Source of the DNA: Plotosus lineatus
Lineage: Eukaryota > Chordata > Actinopteri > Siluriformes > Plotosidae
Direction of reading: 5' to 3'
NCBI GenBank assembly: GCA_024760905.1
Contig: CM045729.1
Coordinates: 56,520,080-56,584,079, forward strand
Length of the DNA stretch: 64,000 nucleotides
Below, piece after piece: positions 32,701 through 45,109 of the stretch. The notes below the pieces were generated by a model. It did no database searches and had not been told where the DNA came from. It saw only the letters and a program-made list of their open reading frames with translations. Position 1 is the stretch's first letter; each line of letters starts with the position of its first letter. A program made the position numbers and the translations under genes.

Positions 32701-34052
32701 ACAAATTTATTTTCTGAGAAAAAGGACCCAAACTCTGGGAATGAATACAGACCATGTTTTTTTTTTTCCCGGCTTACATCATACTCGCGTGCATGCACAC
32801 TTGCTTGACTTGCAGGATAGCTTTCTACTGTATGCGTGTGCAAGTTGGCTCATGCCTCAAAACCTAGGGTTAGTGGAAATTTATTAGTAGACGCTGTTTC
32901 TGAGGTTGTGGCAGGTTGCCCACAGCGCTGTTTCCCAGAGTCTGTCATGGGGTGTTAACTCTGTATGGGGCAGCTTCGTCACTAATTGGAAAACACATGG
33001 CTAGCTGTAAGGGTTGCTGGAAACATGGGACCAGGGCCAAGAAGGAGGAGCATGGTAATCAGGGAAAACTCCTTGGATATCACTGTAAATTAATTTTTGG
33101 TGCACAGCCAAGATTTAGGGAAACTTGGGATCTGGCCTAAATTGAATTTCTTTTCTAATAACAAAATTTGGCAGCTTGGCTTCATGAATATATTTCACAA
33201 TTTATAAATATAACCGCTATTACAGTATTTACCTGCAAAGAGCATGCTGGGATTTGGTTAATTTTAATAAAGGTGAGGATATGTAGATGTGTTATACCTA
33301 TTAATGTCCTTTACTTCCACAATGAATGACAGAGTTGAATCAAATTGCTGGACCGCCATGAGTGGTAGGAAAATGATCATAATTCTAATTTAAATTATGC
33401 TGCATTTGAAGTGAAATGTTGAAATTTGTTTTCTATTTTCACTTTAATTTGATTTTAAACTAATTTGATTTTAGTTGTGGCTGATGATTTATGCAAAAGA
33501 GATACACATTTTGGTTCAAAAAAACATGTAGCTTCCATTTAAATCAACACACATGTGCAAATTTTCCTGATGTGACATACAGTACATCATCGCCCTTTTA
33601 AAGACTTGATTTGACTGAATCTATCCAGGGTATAACAAAAATGAAAATTATTATATTAAAATATATAATTAAAATTCATACATGAGACTTTTGCACCCGT
33701 GTAGTAGAGCTAACTAAAAGTTCAATGAACATTTAAAATACCGTCGGTTATAATGATGCACATTATCTAAAAATATCAGAACATTCTGTATGTTATGTTC
33801 TGTTGTGTTTAGAACATGTAATCTGTTCAAGCTGATGGAGATGAAGTCCATTTTTATCTTAAAGTTGTGCATTTACATACTAGGAATATTAAATAAACAT
33901 GAATGACTCACTATTATTCTCTTTTGGACATAAAATCAGCCAGGTGTCTTTCTGAAACCATTTGCTTACTCTTGTAGGCAAGTGCCAGTGACCCCCAAGA
34001 AATAGCTGTGTGCTTCTGTTTCTTAACACTTGATCTCAGACTTTTACATTTA
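32701..34052. other. Intronic, nothing recognised
   Basis: About 1.35 kb of AT-rich sequence. A 74-codon frame at 32916 has no recognisable motif. Confidence 0.4.
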
Positions 34053-34824
34053 CAGACACTCCCCGACTTACGTTTTTGTACGTTTTCCAAAAAAAAAGTC
34101 ACATCTTGAGTTTAGACATACCTACGTAGTATGCTCATATAATGACACTGCGTCCATTGTTTACAAACGACAGACTGAACATGCCGCTCCTTCTTCCCAG
34201 TTCAGTGTTCTATACATCAGTTATATAGCGTGTTACCCTTGTGTTAAGACGTCGTCTCTGTGATCTTTGTGTTTACACTGTTTTGCAGACTTTTATAACC
34301 CTAAGCAAATTTGGTTGGTCAGAAGCGTAAGCCTACTAGCATGGGTTCAAGTCTCATACACAGAGATGAATTAACTATCTGCTCGGATCGGCGCAATCTA
34401 CCATGCATACTCAGTTAAGCAAAGAGAGTTCTCTCCGCTCTGCTGGTGATTCACATCAATGCAGGCTGTGTTCTAAACAAGTTCAACGGCACCCTTTCGC
34501 ACTTGAAAGACCGGAAGTCCATATGATCCACAGCAAGTACACTACTTTTGGTTTTGAGCGCCTCACATATTGTAAGCGTTGATTGGCTGTTTTAAGCTTC
34601 ATGTAAAGTGACTCGGTATAACTTATTTGTTATTCGGTATTGACTTATTTGAAATTAATGTTGATATTATTTGATATTATTTTACAATATTATATTTATA
34701 ATAATTGATTTAGGGGTGTTTTATGAGATACGGTAATGGTATTTATGGATGTATAGTATAGTATGATGAGCATCAATGTTCGGCAGTCTGGAACCAATTA
34801 AAACCGTAAGTCGGGGAGCGTCTG
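34053..34824. mobile_element. Tigger/pogo-like MITE
   Basis: A 772-bp element with 20-bp inverted termini: CAGACACTCCCCGACTTACG at the left and its reverse complement with one mismatch at the right. TA precedes the left end; the right flank is TG, probably a decayed TA. No transposase. A CpG-containing interior lies at 34380-34530. Confidence 0.75.
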
Positions 34825-35870
34825 TGCTCCATTTAGTAAACACTCTTATCCAGGGCAACTCTTAACCAGGGCGCTTTAAAGTCACTATAGGCGAATCTTT
34901 AATTATTACTGGTTTGTTAGAACACAGACTAAGTATACCATCAGTCAAACTCGGTTGGTAAGTCTTGTGTGTGTGTGTGAGAGTGGTGGTGGTGGGGGGG
35001 TTAATTCTTTTCCACTTTTTGCGAATTGGTTTTGCAGTCATAAATTATCAAGCATGTACAAGGTTGTGCATTTGGTCATACAGTCATGTTATTGTTATTG
35101 AAAACAGACACCAAGCCGAAACAAAACTGGTGAATAAGAGGTACTAAACCAGTGAGCTTGGGTGGTTTCACCAGGAAACCTTTATATCACAGTGATCTGA
35201 AAATGAATATATACAGGCTACGTTATTCACTGGTAAATGGACACCTTTTAAATCCAGTGCCATGGTGCATAACACAGTTTCAGTGGAGTGATCTGAATAC
35301 ATTCAGTACCTTCAGAGCTACCCAATTCTCAAAGATATACCAATATTTTTTAACCATATGATTATTGACTTCCAGATTTTTTTGTTGAGTCTCAAAAAAT
35401 AATTTTTCCATTCATAAGGATATGTAATGAATAAATATGTACAGTATAATGATATTTCAGGATGTGGATTAACTTCTTTTCTAAAGCCTGTCTGTGAGGA
35501 ATCATGTGTTATGGCAGAGATGCTACTCAGATCAATGACGAGTGGTTGATGGTTAAAAATGCCCAGAAGAGTTGATGCATTTTAGTGCTGAGTCAGTACA
35601 GTGGAAAAGTCTGTCTCTAAGTTTATCCTGGCACTAGAAGATGCTCATAAAGCAGGGTTTCAGGTCACTGAGCAAGCTTGCCAGTCCACACAAATAATCA
35701 CAGTGTCTGTGTCTTTCTAAGGCCGTTGCATTTGCAGACACCCGTGATTCTCCCATTGCCAGTGAGACTGAAAGACTGGCTCCCACTTCATTTTATACAT
35801 TATACGCTCTTAAAGTTACCCGTATCATATATATTTTTGCTCATATATCTGGTAATGCCATAATGTTACT
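34825..35870. other. Intronic, nothing recognised
   Basis: About 1 kb without a recognised element, apart from a short GT/GGT stretch near 34967-35000. Confidence 0.4.
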
Positions 35871-35883
35871 CTTCTTCTTCTTC

Positions 35884-36158
35884 TCCTTTCGGCTTTTTCC
35901 CTTTTCAGGGGTTGCCACAGTGAATCATCTAATTTGCATGTTTGATTTGGCATAAGTTTTTACGCTGGATGCCCTTCCTTACACACCCTTTAGCAAGGGG
36001 CAGAAACATGCTGACGGCTATGCAGCTATTCTTTACCAAAGTCAGCAATGGTTCTTTTATATGACCCTCTCACCATAGACAGTGAGAGACATGGCCGGCC
36101 TTTGATAACCCAGTTAACTGCACTGGGGGGCAGTGACAACCTTGTGGAGAGTGGGACT
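35884..36158 (-). mobile_element. SINE-A copy 6, head-truncated
   Basis: The tail and body are present, but the element stops inside the tRNA-like region (after GAGAGTGGGACT, plus strand), losing the A box. The right neighbour is unrelated. Confidence 0.85.
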
Positions 36159-36572
36159 GGCTTTGTTGGAGCTTACTATGAGCTTTTCCTCGCTATCATT
36201 CGTAGCGTGCACACTCACAAAATTCTTCTCCTCCTCTGTTACGCAACACCTCCTGCCTGCCCACATGACATCTTCACCGCAGTTGATGATCAGAAGGGTT
36301 AGTTGACTTATCGTTTATTCTTGTTTTTTAATTATTATTTATTATTAATTTGTATTATTATGAAATATTTATTATTTTTACATGTTTATCTTGAATATAT
36401 TACGTCAAATATGCATGTTTGTGGGAGGGTATATGAGTTTGGGACGGGATTGGAACGGATGAATCGGCTTTCTGTTATTTCTTATGGGAATAATTGTTTC
36501 ACCTAACAGACTTTCCGGCTTACGAGTTTTCCCTCAGAACGAATTAAATTCATTAGCTGAGGTATCACTGTA
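36159..36572. mobile_element. Decayed Tigger-like terminus
   Basis: The stretch at about 36440-36572 (GGCTTTCTGTTATTTCTTATGG through GCTGAGGTATCACTGTA) resembles the right end of a Tigger-like element: a conserved GAGGTATCACTG terminus next to TA. The left terminus was not found; SINE-A copy 6 may lie within the same element. Confidence 0.4.
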
Positions 36573-37365
36573 TTTGTTTTTCGTGGAGTGATTTAAGACT
36601 TCGAGTGAAAACTACGCCTCCTACATTCGGACAGACTGATCCAGAGGCCACACCTACTTCAACTTGACAGAGGACTGTAGAAAGACAGTAAGGAAAACAA
36701 TATGAGAGGAACTGAATTTGTCAATTTAACAGAAATGACTATAGTAATGATCGTCTCCCTTTTACTGTGTACAGAACATGAGGCCATCAGCTGGTGCAAA
36801 TTCAGATGTGTTCTAGTGAAAGCACATTTTTATTTTATGTACTGTGTGCGTGAGAGAAAAGGTAGGAGGAGGGTGGGAAAGGGAAATTTCTGCTGTAGGC
36901 TAAGAAAGGGAACCATTTTCTTTACCTATCCCAGAAGTGGAAAATTACACATGGCCCAGTTCCAGGAATCCCAAATTATAGATTATTGTTATTGCTTAAA
37001 TTAAGAGCAGCTGTAATGTTTTTGGAAGTGGCCCAAGCCTGATACAAAAGATTTTTTTTTTTAGAACAGATGCAAATCTAAAAATATCCATCCTAGTGGA
37101 GGCATTTCAGTAACATTCAAACAAAATGATGAAGATTGATGCACATGGTGATGTAGTTACGTAATATACTACACCATTCAACTTCACAGTCTAATCCAAT
37201 GCCCTCTGTTCCACCATCTTTGTACCATAATGCACATGTTGTCATTTTGGCTCAAAAATTGTAGTGCACAATTACGAGAAAGGCATTCTGACATGCAACA
37301 GTAATTCAGGTTAGGTCTAATAAATATTGTGGCCTTCAATATCGTCATCTTCCTCTGTTTAATTC
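36573..37365. other. Intronic, nothing recognised
   Basis: About 790 bp; a 100-codon frame at 36702 shows no recognisable domain. Confidence 0.4.
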
Positions 37366-37740
37366 GGGGTTGGGTTGCAGGTGCAGCAGCCTAAGCAATG
37401 AGGTTCAGATGTCCCTCTCCCCCGCCACTTCTTCCAGCTCTTCCGGGGGACGGATGGACACCAAGGTGTTCCCAGACCAGCCAAGAGGCATAATTCCTCT
37501 AGCGTGTTCTAGGTCAACCCCAGGGTCTCTTCATGTTTGGACATGCCCGAAACACAACACCATGGAGGTGTTCGGGAGGCATTCCAACCAGATGTCTGAG
37601 CCACATCAACTGGCTTCTCTCATTGCGGAGGAGCAGCGGTTCTACTCCGAGCTCTCCCTGGATGGCTGAGCTTCTCACCCTATCTCAACAGGAGAGCCCT
37701 GCCACTCTCATTTCATCCAGAACCTTTTTAAGGCCAACCG
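37366..37740 (-). mobile_element. Fish LINE 3' fragment (I/Nimb-like?)
   Basis: Shares CACTTCTTCCAGCTCTTCCG and neighbouring blocks with 20814-20903 and extends further (GAGGAGCAGCGGTTCTACTC, GACATGCCCGAAACACAACA). Read on the minus strand this is the C-terminal coding end of the LINE at 20.9 kb. Decayed. Confidence 0.65.
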
Positions 37741-38017
37741 ATAATCACTTTCATTTTTAGTCCACAATATAAATCAGTCTCCATGAGCCATATCAGTCTT
37801 TCTACTACTGTCCAGCTGTTTAGTTCATTATAAATCTATACTAATTAAAAGTTATTCGCCAAAGGCATTGGAGAGTATCTGAGATACAACATCAGGGGGA
37901 TTGTTCACTTCAACATCCATCGAGCCTAAAGCTAATAATTGTTATAGCATATACCACAGGGGCAAGTGATATATTTATTTGTGTATGCATGCATATATGT
38001 ATTTATTTAAATCATTG

Positions 38018-38148
38018 ACGTGGTGAAGGAGGACATGAAGGTAGTTGGTGTAAGAGAAAAAGATGCAGAGGATAGGGTGAGATGGAGGCAGATGATTTGC
38101 TGTGGCGACCCCTGAAGGGAAAAGCCCGAAAGGAAAAGAAAAAGAAGC
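38018..38148 (+). mobile_element. RTE LINE copy I, minimal 3' fragment
   Basis: About 130 bp of RTE 3' end (GACGTGGTGAAGGAGGACAT through GGCGACCCCTGAAGGGAAAA) with a short A/G-rich tail. No convincing TSD. Confidence 0.85.
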
Positions 38149-38689
38149 AGTTGTGCATGTGTGAGCAGTGCATGAACAGTTTAATGGCATGTCTTTAAAC
38201 TCTGAAAGAGTTTTCGTATATATTCTGGGGAAATACAAAAAAAAAAAAAACATTTAAGGAGGTGCTTTATTTTTCAATTTTAAAGCAAGATGATGCTAAT
38301 GCTGTCTTCTCCAAATTATTTCATATAAATTCTTGCTTTATTTATTTATTTATAATCTTCTGATAAGAGACCAATGAGATCGTATTGTTCATTTTTAGTA
38401 CATAATAATTTATTTTCTACCAAATAGTGTACAAATGACCTAAACCTTTTCCCCCAATTTATGCAAAATACAGGGAGTCCTCGGTTTACGATGCTGATCC
38501 GTTTTTAAGACGCGATGTAACCCAAATTTCAGTGTAAGTTGGAACATAACATAAAATATACTGAAAAGTACTGAACATACAGTGCTATAATAAAATGTAA
38601 CTGGTAATGACATAAAGTATTAAAAAAAGAGAAAACAATTCCTTACCACTTCTTCTTCTTCTTTCTTCTTTTCCTTTCGGCTGTTCCCT

Positions 38690-40060
38690 TCAGGGGTCGC
38701 CACAGCAAATGATCTGCCTCCATCTCTCCCTATCCTCTGCATCTTCTACTCTTACTCCAACGACCTTCATGTCCGCCTTCACTGCATCCATAAATCTTCT
38801 CTTTGGTCTTCCTCTGGGCCTTTTGCCTGGTAGTTCCAACCTCAGCATCCTACGACCAATATACTCACTATCCCTCCTCTGTACATGTCCAAACCATCTC
38901 AATCTAGCCTCTCTGACTTTGTCTCCAAAACATCTAACATGTGCTGTCCCTCTGATGTACTCATTTCTGATCCTATCCATCCTCGTTACTCCCAAAGAGA
39001 ACCTCAACATTTTCATCTCTGCTACCTCCAACTCTGACTCCTGTCTTTTCCCCAGGGCCACTGTCTCTAAACCATACAACATTGCTGGCCTCATCACCGT
39101 CTTGTACACTTTTCCCTTCATTCTTGCCGATACTCTCCTATCACACATCACACCGGACACTTTTCTCCATCCATTCCAACCTGCCTGCACGCGCTTCTTC
39201 ACCTCTTTTCCACACTCTCCATTGCTCTGGATTGTTGAGCCTAAGTACTTAAAATCCTCCACCTTCTTTATCTCTGCCCCCTGTAACCTCAAAGTTCCTC
39301 TTGGGTCCTTGTCGTTCACACACATGTATTCTGTCTTACTAAGACTAACCTTCAATCCCCTCCTTTCCAGGGCATACCTCCACCTCTCTAGATTTTCCTC
39401 CACTTGGTCTCTGCTCTCACTACAGATCACAATGTCATCTGCAAACATCATAGTCCATGGAGATTCTTGTCTAACCTCATCTGTTAGCCTGTCCATCACC
39501 ATAGCAAACAAGAAGGGGCTGAGAGCTGACCCTTGATGTAGTCCCACCTCCACCTTGAACTCTTCTGTCACACCGACAGCACACCTCACCACTGTCTTAC
39601 ATCTATCATACATGTCCTGCACCACTCTAACATACTTCTCTGTCACTCCAGACTTCCTCATACAATACCACAGTTCTTCTCTCGGCACCCTGTCATATGC
39701 TTTCTCCAGATCCACAAAGGCACAATGCAGCTCCTTCTGACCTTCTCTGTACTTCTCTATTAACATCCTCAAAGCAAACACTGCATCTGTGGTGCTCTTT
39801 CTTGGCATGAAACCAAACTGTTGTTCACAAATGCTGACCTCTGCCCTTAGTCTTGCTTCCACTATTCTTTCCCATAGCTTCATTGTATGGCTCATCAACT
39901 TTATCCCTCTGTAGTTGCCACAACTCTGTACATCGCCCTTGTTCTTAAAAATGGGCACAAGCACACTTCTCCTCCATTCCTCTGGCATCTGCTCACTTTC
40001 TAAGACCTTGTTGAATATTCTTGTCAGAAAATCTACTGCTACCTCCCTAGACACTTCCAT
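38690..40060 (-). pseudogene. RTE reverse transcriptase ORF (copy D)
   Basis: 456 open codons with [29 protein letters not shown] and RLRWFGHVQRR. It starts after an indel that copy B shares (GGGAGG against GGAGAGG in copy A). The RT core is intact but cut off from its endonuclease by two shifts and 5' truncation. Confidence 0.88.
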
Positions 40061-40177
40061 ACCTCAACTGGTATGTCATCAGGGCCAACTGCCTTTCCAC
40101 TCTTCATCCTCTTCAATGCCCTCCTCACTTCACCCATACTAATCTTTGCTACTTCCTGCTCCTCAACGGTCACCCTT

Positions 40178-40941
40178 CTACTCTTTTTCTCTCTCATTTT
40201 CCTTATTCATCAGCTCTTCAAAGTACTCTTTCCATCTTCCCAGCACACTTCTGTCATCAGTCAATACATTTCCCTCTCTGTCCTTTATCACTCTAACTTG
40301 CTGCACGTCTTTCCCATCTCTATTTCTCTGCTGTGCTAACCTGTATAGATCATTTTCTCCCTCCTTACTGTTCAACCTATCATACAAGTCATCATACGCC
40401 CTCTGTTTGGCCTTTGACACTGCTACCTTCGCCTTACGCTGTGTCTCCCTGTACTCCTGTTTACTCTCTTCGGTCCTCTCAATGTCCCACTTCTTCTTGG
40501 CTAACCTCTTCTTTTGTACACACTCCTGCACTTCCTCATTCCACCACCAAGTTTCCTTATCTACTTTCCTTCCAGAGGACACACCAAATACTCTCCTACC
40601 GGTCTCCCTGATCACATTGGCTGTGGTTGTCCAGTCCTCTGGAAGCACTTCCTGACTACCCAAAGCCTGTTTCAACTCCTCCTTGAAGACAACACGACAC
40701 TCTTCCTTTTTCAGCTTCCACCACTTTGTCTTCTGCTCTACCTTTGCCTTTTTCACCTTTCTCACCATCAGTGTCATCCTGCACACCACCATCCTATGCT
40801 GTTTGGCAACACTCTCACCCACTACTACTTTGCAGTCACTGACTTCCTTCAAATTACATCGCCTACACAAGATGTAGTCTACCTGTGTGCTCTTACCTCC
40901 GCTTTCATAAGTCACCCTATGCTTCTGTTTCTTCTGGAAGA
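40178..40941 (-). pseudogene. RTE endonuclease/linker fragment (copy D)
   Basis: The 3' part of the APE domain (HRVTYESGGKSTQVDYILCR) plus the lysine-rich linker, cut at the left by 5' truncation during insertion. Ends at the A-tract frameshift. Confidence 0.8.
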
Positions 40942-40959
40942 AAAACAATTCCTTACCAC

Positions 40960-41247
40960 ACGAATGAAATACAGTAAGGGAGGGAGAGACAGGCTTATTG
41001 TGCTGGAGAAGCTGGGGCAGGTGAGCGTGGAGTAGTAGATGCAGCTGAGCGTACAGGGTACAGGATCTGTTGCAGGCCTCACTACCTTCTTAAAATACTG
41101 CTCCAGGTTAGACTGGACAGAGAGCAACCTCTTCTCATCCAAGATCTCCTTGTAGCATTGCATCAAATCCATGATGCCTCTGGAAACCCTAGTGAACCTT
41201 TCCAAGGTGGGATCCTGAGCCTCAAAAGTTGCCAACGCTTGCTGCAT
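40960..41247 (-). pseudogene. Tigger-like transposase C-terminal fragment
   Basis: The minus strand reads ATFEAQDPTLERFTRVSRGI, then CYKEILDEKR and NLEQYFKKV. This matches the C-terminal tail of Tigger/TIGD1-type transposases (an FEqxDPNxER block followed by a DxFFKK-type end). The DDE core is absent. It lies between matching inverted termini, which confirms the family of the host element. Confidence 0.8.
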
Positions 41248-41394
41248 CTCGCGCGCCCGAAACTAGTTTGCTTTTGTTTACATAACCATGTAAGACGTAA
41301 TGACGCGTAATATTATTTTTTATATTTTTATGGGGGCGCGTTTGTAACCACGAAACGGTGTAAGTCAAGACCAGTGTAAACCGAGGACTCCCTG

Positions 41395-42018
41395 CATTAT
41401 ACCCTGCATTATCCTGCCTCAATCAACACGTCAAAAACGGGCATATACTCAGGTAAAACATTTTTCAGCTCATAGAGTTCCTGGTATAAAACACTTCTAT
41501 CATGGTGGAATGAAGATGGTTGATGGTATTTACCTGCCTGTGGCAAAGCTGCTGCATACTTAGATGGGACTGCAGGGCTCCACGGCTTAAAAGGGTTTTT
41601 TGTACATGAGTGAAAGTGTGTGTGTGTGTGTGTGTGTTGCCAGTGATCAAAAAGTAGCAATATAAATATTCTGCATGATGTCACAGAACCACCACACCCA
41701 AACAAGATTACACTAAATAAATAGTGTGCACACGTGCACAAGGCTGGGTCAAATATAAATTAATCTTCAAGTTTAGTCACCATGTCGGGAGAAACAGCTG
41801 TTCTAAAGTGAATTCATATGGTTCATTTAATGTTCTGGGTTGTGGAACAGCACTTCTTTTTATTATTTGTTTTAAATACTGTATCTGATTTGTTGTATTG
41901 AAAGGCTCTACGTTGAAACGTCCATTAACAAGCAGGCAACGTTTATTAAAAAAGTCCACCAAGTTTCTTCGGCCGATGTGGAAAGAGTTATGTTCTTATA
42001 TCTATTTTGTAAACCAAT
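41395..42018. other. Intronic, mostly unassigned
   Basis: A (GT)n run at about 41617-41636; the rest is not recognised. Confidence 0.4.
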
Positions 42019-42020
42019 TA

Positions 42021-42822
42021 CAGTGGTACCTCACTTTACAAAATTAATCCGTTCCAGAGCCTTTTTCGTAACCTGCATTTTTCGTAAATTGAACCGCATT
42101 TTACATGTAAAACGCGTGATTCGTTCCAAGGCTCCCAATGCTACCCCTAAATCCTTTCATTTTAATTATAAAAGCATACCTTTTAAGACCTTCTGCTTCA
42201 ATATCGTACCGATGCTGGACAGGTTTGGCTGGCCATACAGTATTCCTTTGCGATATCACTCGAGCCCATTTCTTCTTCTCACTTGCACCGGAAATCTCAA
42301 ATGTGTGTGTGTGTGTGTGTGTGTGTGCACGCGTGCATATGTTGACCATGTCTTCTTATATAATCTTATAATAATCTTACAAATGTTTATAGAAGGTTAA
42401 AAGCCTGAGTCAAGAAATAAAGCACGAAAAAACAGTAACTGTCCTTTACACGAAAAGCATCATGGTAGATTCAGCTTCATAATAGCCAATGGGAGGGAGC
42501 TGTGTCATCCCTCCTAACCAATGGGATCCCTGTCCAAGATGGCGTCAGGTGGACCTGTCCAAGCTGGCGCTCGAGTGAAGGCGACATGAACGACAGCTCA
42601 GTTGTTAGCCAATGGAAGGCCAGCGGGGTGGATGTTTGAACGTCATTGAAGGGAGAGCAGCTAGTGCACTGTTTGGATGTTTGAATGGCGTGTTTGAATT
42701 TTTAAGATGGCGTTTTCGTAACGTGAACTTGTTTCGTTTACAGAGACAAAAATTTCAGGAAAATGCCTTTCGTGACCTGCATTTTTCATTTGGCGAGACT
42801 TTCGTAAAGTGAGGTACCACTG
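42021..42822 (+). mobile_element. MITE-1 copy 2, intact reference copy
   Basis: 802 bp with perfect 19-bp inverted termini (CAGTGGTACCTCACTTTAC and reverse complement) and a TA duplication on both sides (42019-42020 and 42823-42824). Inside are a (GT)n run at 42301-42327, CCAATGG-type units, and direct repeats of the CCTGCATTTTTCGT kind just inside each end. No coding capacity. Tc1/mariner-type by target site. Confidence 0.92.
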
Positions 42823-42824
42823 TA

Positions 42825-43028
42825 TTATGATGTAGATGGCACACTGTGTCACACTGTTATCTCATAGTTCCAGGGTTTCTGGTTCAATACTAAATTTTGA
42901 TTACTATTTATGTGAAGTTTCTGTTGTTCATGTTGTTGTGGGTTCCCAATGTGGTCTCCAGTTTTCTCTGATCTCACATAAATTAATCTGCAAGAGGATT
43001 GGTGATGCTAAAGTTACCCTAAGTGCAA

Positions 43029-43073
<45 letters not shown>

Positions 43074-43871
43074 CAAAGTGCCATACATGGGCTTGCATCC
43101 CATTCATTTGTATCTGTTTTTGTTGCCAGTGTTCTCTAGATTGCCTTGGATTTACTGTGTCCTTGACCAAATTAAGGAAGTAACTGGAGATTATAAATAA
43201 ATAACACCTCTCTTTATGTATACTATTCCGTATTTTGTATGCGAATATGAAAATGTATTCAGTTTTTGTATCACTTAGGAAAGAATTTATAAGTAATACA
43301 GGGGAAATATCTAATTTTTACTTAAATTAGACATTTAATTTACATACTGCCTTATAGCAGACGTCTTCGGAGGAGTATTTTGAGAATTAAATATTCTTAA
43401 TTTTAATTTCTTATAATATTGCTTAATCAGTGTAAAAGTAGGTGGGCAATTATTGTTGCTAAGAACCCTAATATGAAAATACAAGATAGTTTACTTATTC
43501 TAGTTCTGCTGAAAGTTTTCCATGTAGCAGTGTGCTGTGAAGGTCAGTTTTTTTACCTCAAGCACTTTTTGGAGGCTCTGTGAATGATCTGGTGCTTAAC
43601 AGTTGTCGGCCACAACAGATTATGACAAGGCACATTTAAGTTGTGCAACCAGAGTCTTCTATAATGATTACAGGTAGTTCATGAAGGCCGGCCCTTTTGA
43701 CAGTTGTAGCTGTTTGGATTGGTTGGTCCTATCTACTATTCTGTCATTCACAGATTTATTGTCTCTCCTAAATTTTATATAAGGCATGTAAAAACCCACC
43801 CATGCTGTTACCTTGTGTCCTGCAAATGTATGACTTACTTGAGAAAACAGGACATTACCTATTCAAGATAT
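42825..43871. other. Intronic, (GT)n tract only
   Basis: A (GT)n run at about 43031-43068; otherwise nothing recognised in about 1 kb. Confidence 0.45.
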
Positions 43872-43886
43872 TATCTGAAAATATGT

Positions 43887-44135
43887 CGTCTTCTTCTTTT
43901 CCTTTCGGCTTTTCCCTTCACGGGTCGCCACAGCAAACCATCCGCCTCCATCTCACCCTATCCTCTGTATCTTCTACTCTTACTCCAACTACCATCATGT
44001 CCTTCTTCACCTCATCCAGAAATCTTCTCTTTGGTCTTCCTCTCGGCCTTCTGCCTGGTAGTTCCAACCTCAGCATCCTACTACCAATATACTCACTATC
44101 CCTCCTCTGTACATGTCCAAACCATCCCAATATAG
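43887..44135 (-). mobile_element. RTE LINE copy J, 5'-truncated
   Basis: 249 bp of RTE 3' end, flanked by TATCTGAAAATATGT (43872-43886 and 44136-44150). It keeps the coding block up to RLGWFGHVQRR (here Trp-Phe-Gly-His is retained). Confidence 0.93.
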
Positions 44136-44150
44136 TATCTGAAAATATGT

Positions 44151-44960
44151 TTTTAGTCCAAATACATGTATTGGTGTAGTATATTCTTGTCAGTTGTAGT
44201 TCCATGTGGAAAATCCTGGGCACCCCTTTAAACCTGTTATCATTCTATTCACACCCAGTACATGTCAATGAGTTATTGTACAAAAAAGACAAATGTGTAA
44301 GTAGTTTGATTATTTTCATAAAACGGGTGACATTTTGATTTATTTTCTGCAAATAAAGAAGTCCCTGGTGCGAAAAAACCCTAAGCTTAACAAATGTAAA
44401 AAAAAAAAAAAAAAAAAATCTGATTTAAACGGTAGGCTATTGTCGTCAAGTGATTACAGTACTCATAATTCCTTTTTCTTAACATGTCTTTGTTTTAATG
44501 TTCAATACTCTTGTCAGATATGACAGTTGGAGGTTTATGGTAAATTATTGCTGAATTCTGGTGGAGGCAGGACACAAACTTTGGGTTTCTGTAAAACTAA
44601 ACTTGACCCCTCTGTTAAGTAGGAATGTGCATTCATTTTAGGCATTAAACCATAAATGTCCAGTGAGCAGGACTCCAGAGAAGGGACTGTTAGTTTTTCT
44701 ATTACATAACTCCCAGTGGAGTTTCTGAAGTTTTGCAGTGTTCTGGGTTAAACGAACCTCTTGTGTAAATGGCCTTTGTGGCCCAAACCTACTGCTGTGC
44801 AAATATGTTGTGTGGGTTTATTTGCAGTGACCATGTTTAGAAATTATGCACTTTAAGGTTCATTGCGTCTAGGACTAAAGCTGTATAAGAAACATACTTC
44901 AATGCATTAAAAAGAGTGAACACTTTAACTCACACCAGATGTATGTATTTCTTTCCATTT
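44151..44960. other. myo1b intron 1, 3' part
   Basis: No element recognised except a poly-A run at about 44399-44418. Confidence 0.4.
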
Positions 44961-44966
44961 CTACAG

Positions 44967-45109
44967 GGGGGGAAATATTCAACATGGAGGTAAAGACATC
45001 ACTTCTTGACAACATGATTGGGGTGGGTGACATGGTCCTGCTTGAGCCCTTGTCAGAGGAAACCTTCATTGGGAACCTACGGAAGCGCTTTGAGCACAAT
45101 GAGATCTAT
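44967..45109 (+). CDS. myo1b: Unconventional myosin-Ib, start-codon exon
   Basis: The acceptor TTTCTACAG ends at 44966, the ATG is at 44984, and the donor GTAAGT starts at 45110; 42 complete codons, phase 0. The translation starts MEVKTSLLDNMIGVGDMVLL and ends KRFEHNEIY, matching vertebrate myosin-Ib residue for residue over most of its first 40 positions. Human myosin-Ib has three further N-terminal residues (MAK) that are not encoded here, because the codons before this ATG do not supply an in-frame Met within the exon. The product is a class I single-headed motor that links membranes to actin; this exon forms the extreme N-terminus of the motor domain. Myo1a differs clearly in this stretch. 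Which teleost paralogue (a or b) it is cannot be told. Confidence 0.93.

Larger units (their letters stand above)
38650..40941 (-). mobile_element. RTE LINE copy D, 5'-truncated
   Basis: 2292 bp on the minus strand, from mid-endonuclease to the AAG tail, with a perfect 18-bp duplication AAAACAATTCCTTACCAC (38632-38649 and 40942-40959). Two long open frames remain: an endonuclease/linker piece (40941-40178) and an RT piece (40060-38690). The first ends at a five-A run at the same place as in copy A. Confidence 0.95.
38471..41394. mobile_element. Tigger-like DNA transposon, split by RTE copy D
   Basis: Inverted termini CAGGGAGTCCTCGGTTTAC (38471-38489) and the exact reverse complement (41376-41394). 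TA lies left of the element; the right flank is CA. A transposase C-terminal fragment lies inside on the minus strand. Removing the 2.3-kb RTE and its duplication leaves about 610 bp, so this is an internally deleted, non-autonomous copy. Confidence 0.88.

Noticed and set aside
38709..39536. A 275-codon open frame on the strand opposite RTE copy D, with similar frames opposite copies A, B, C, E and F
   Set aside because: These are antisense shadows of the codon-biased RTE coding region; the sense strand carries the RT motifs.
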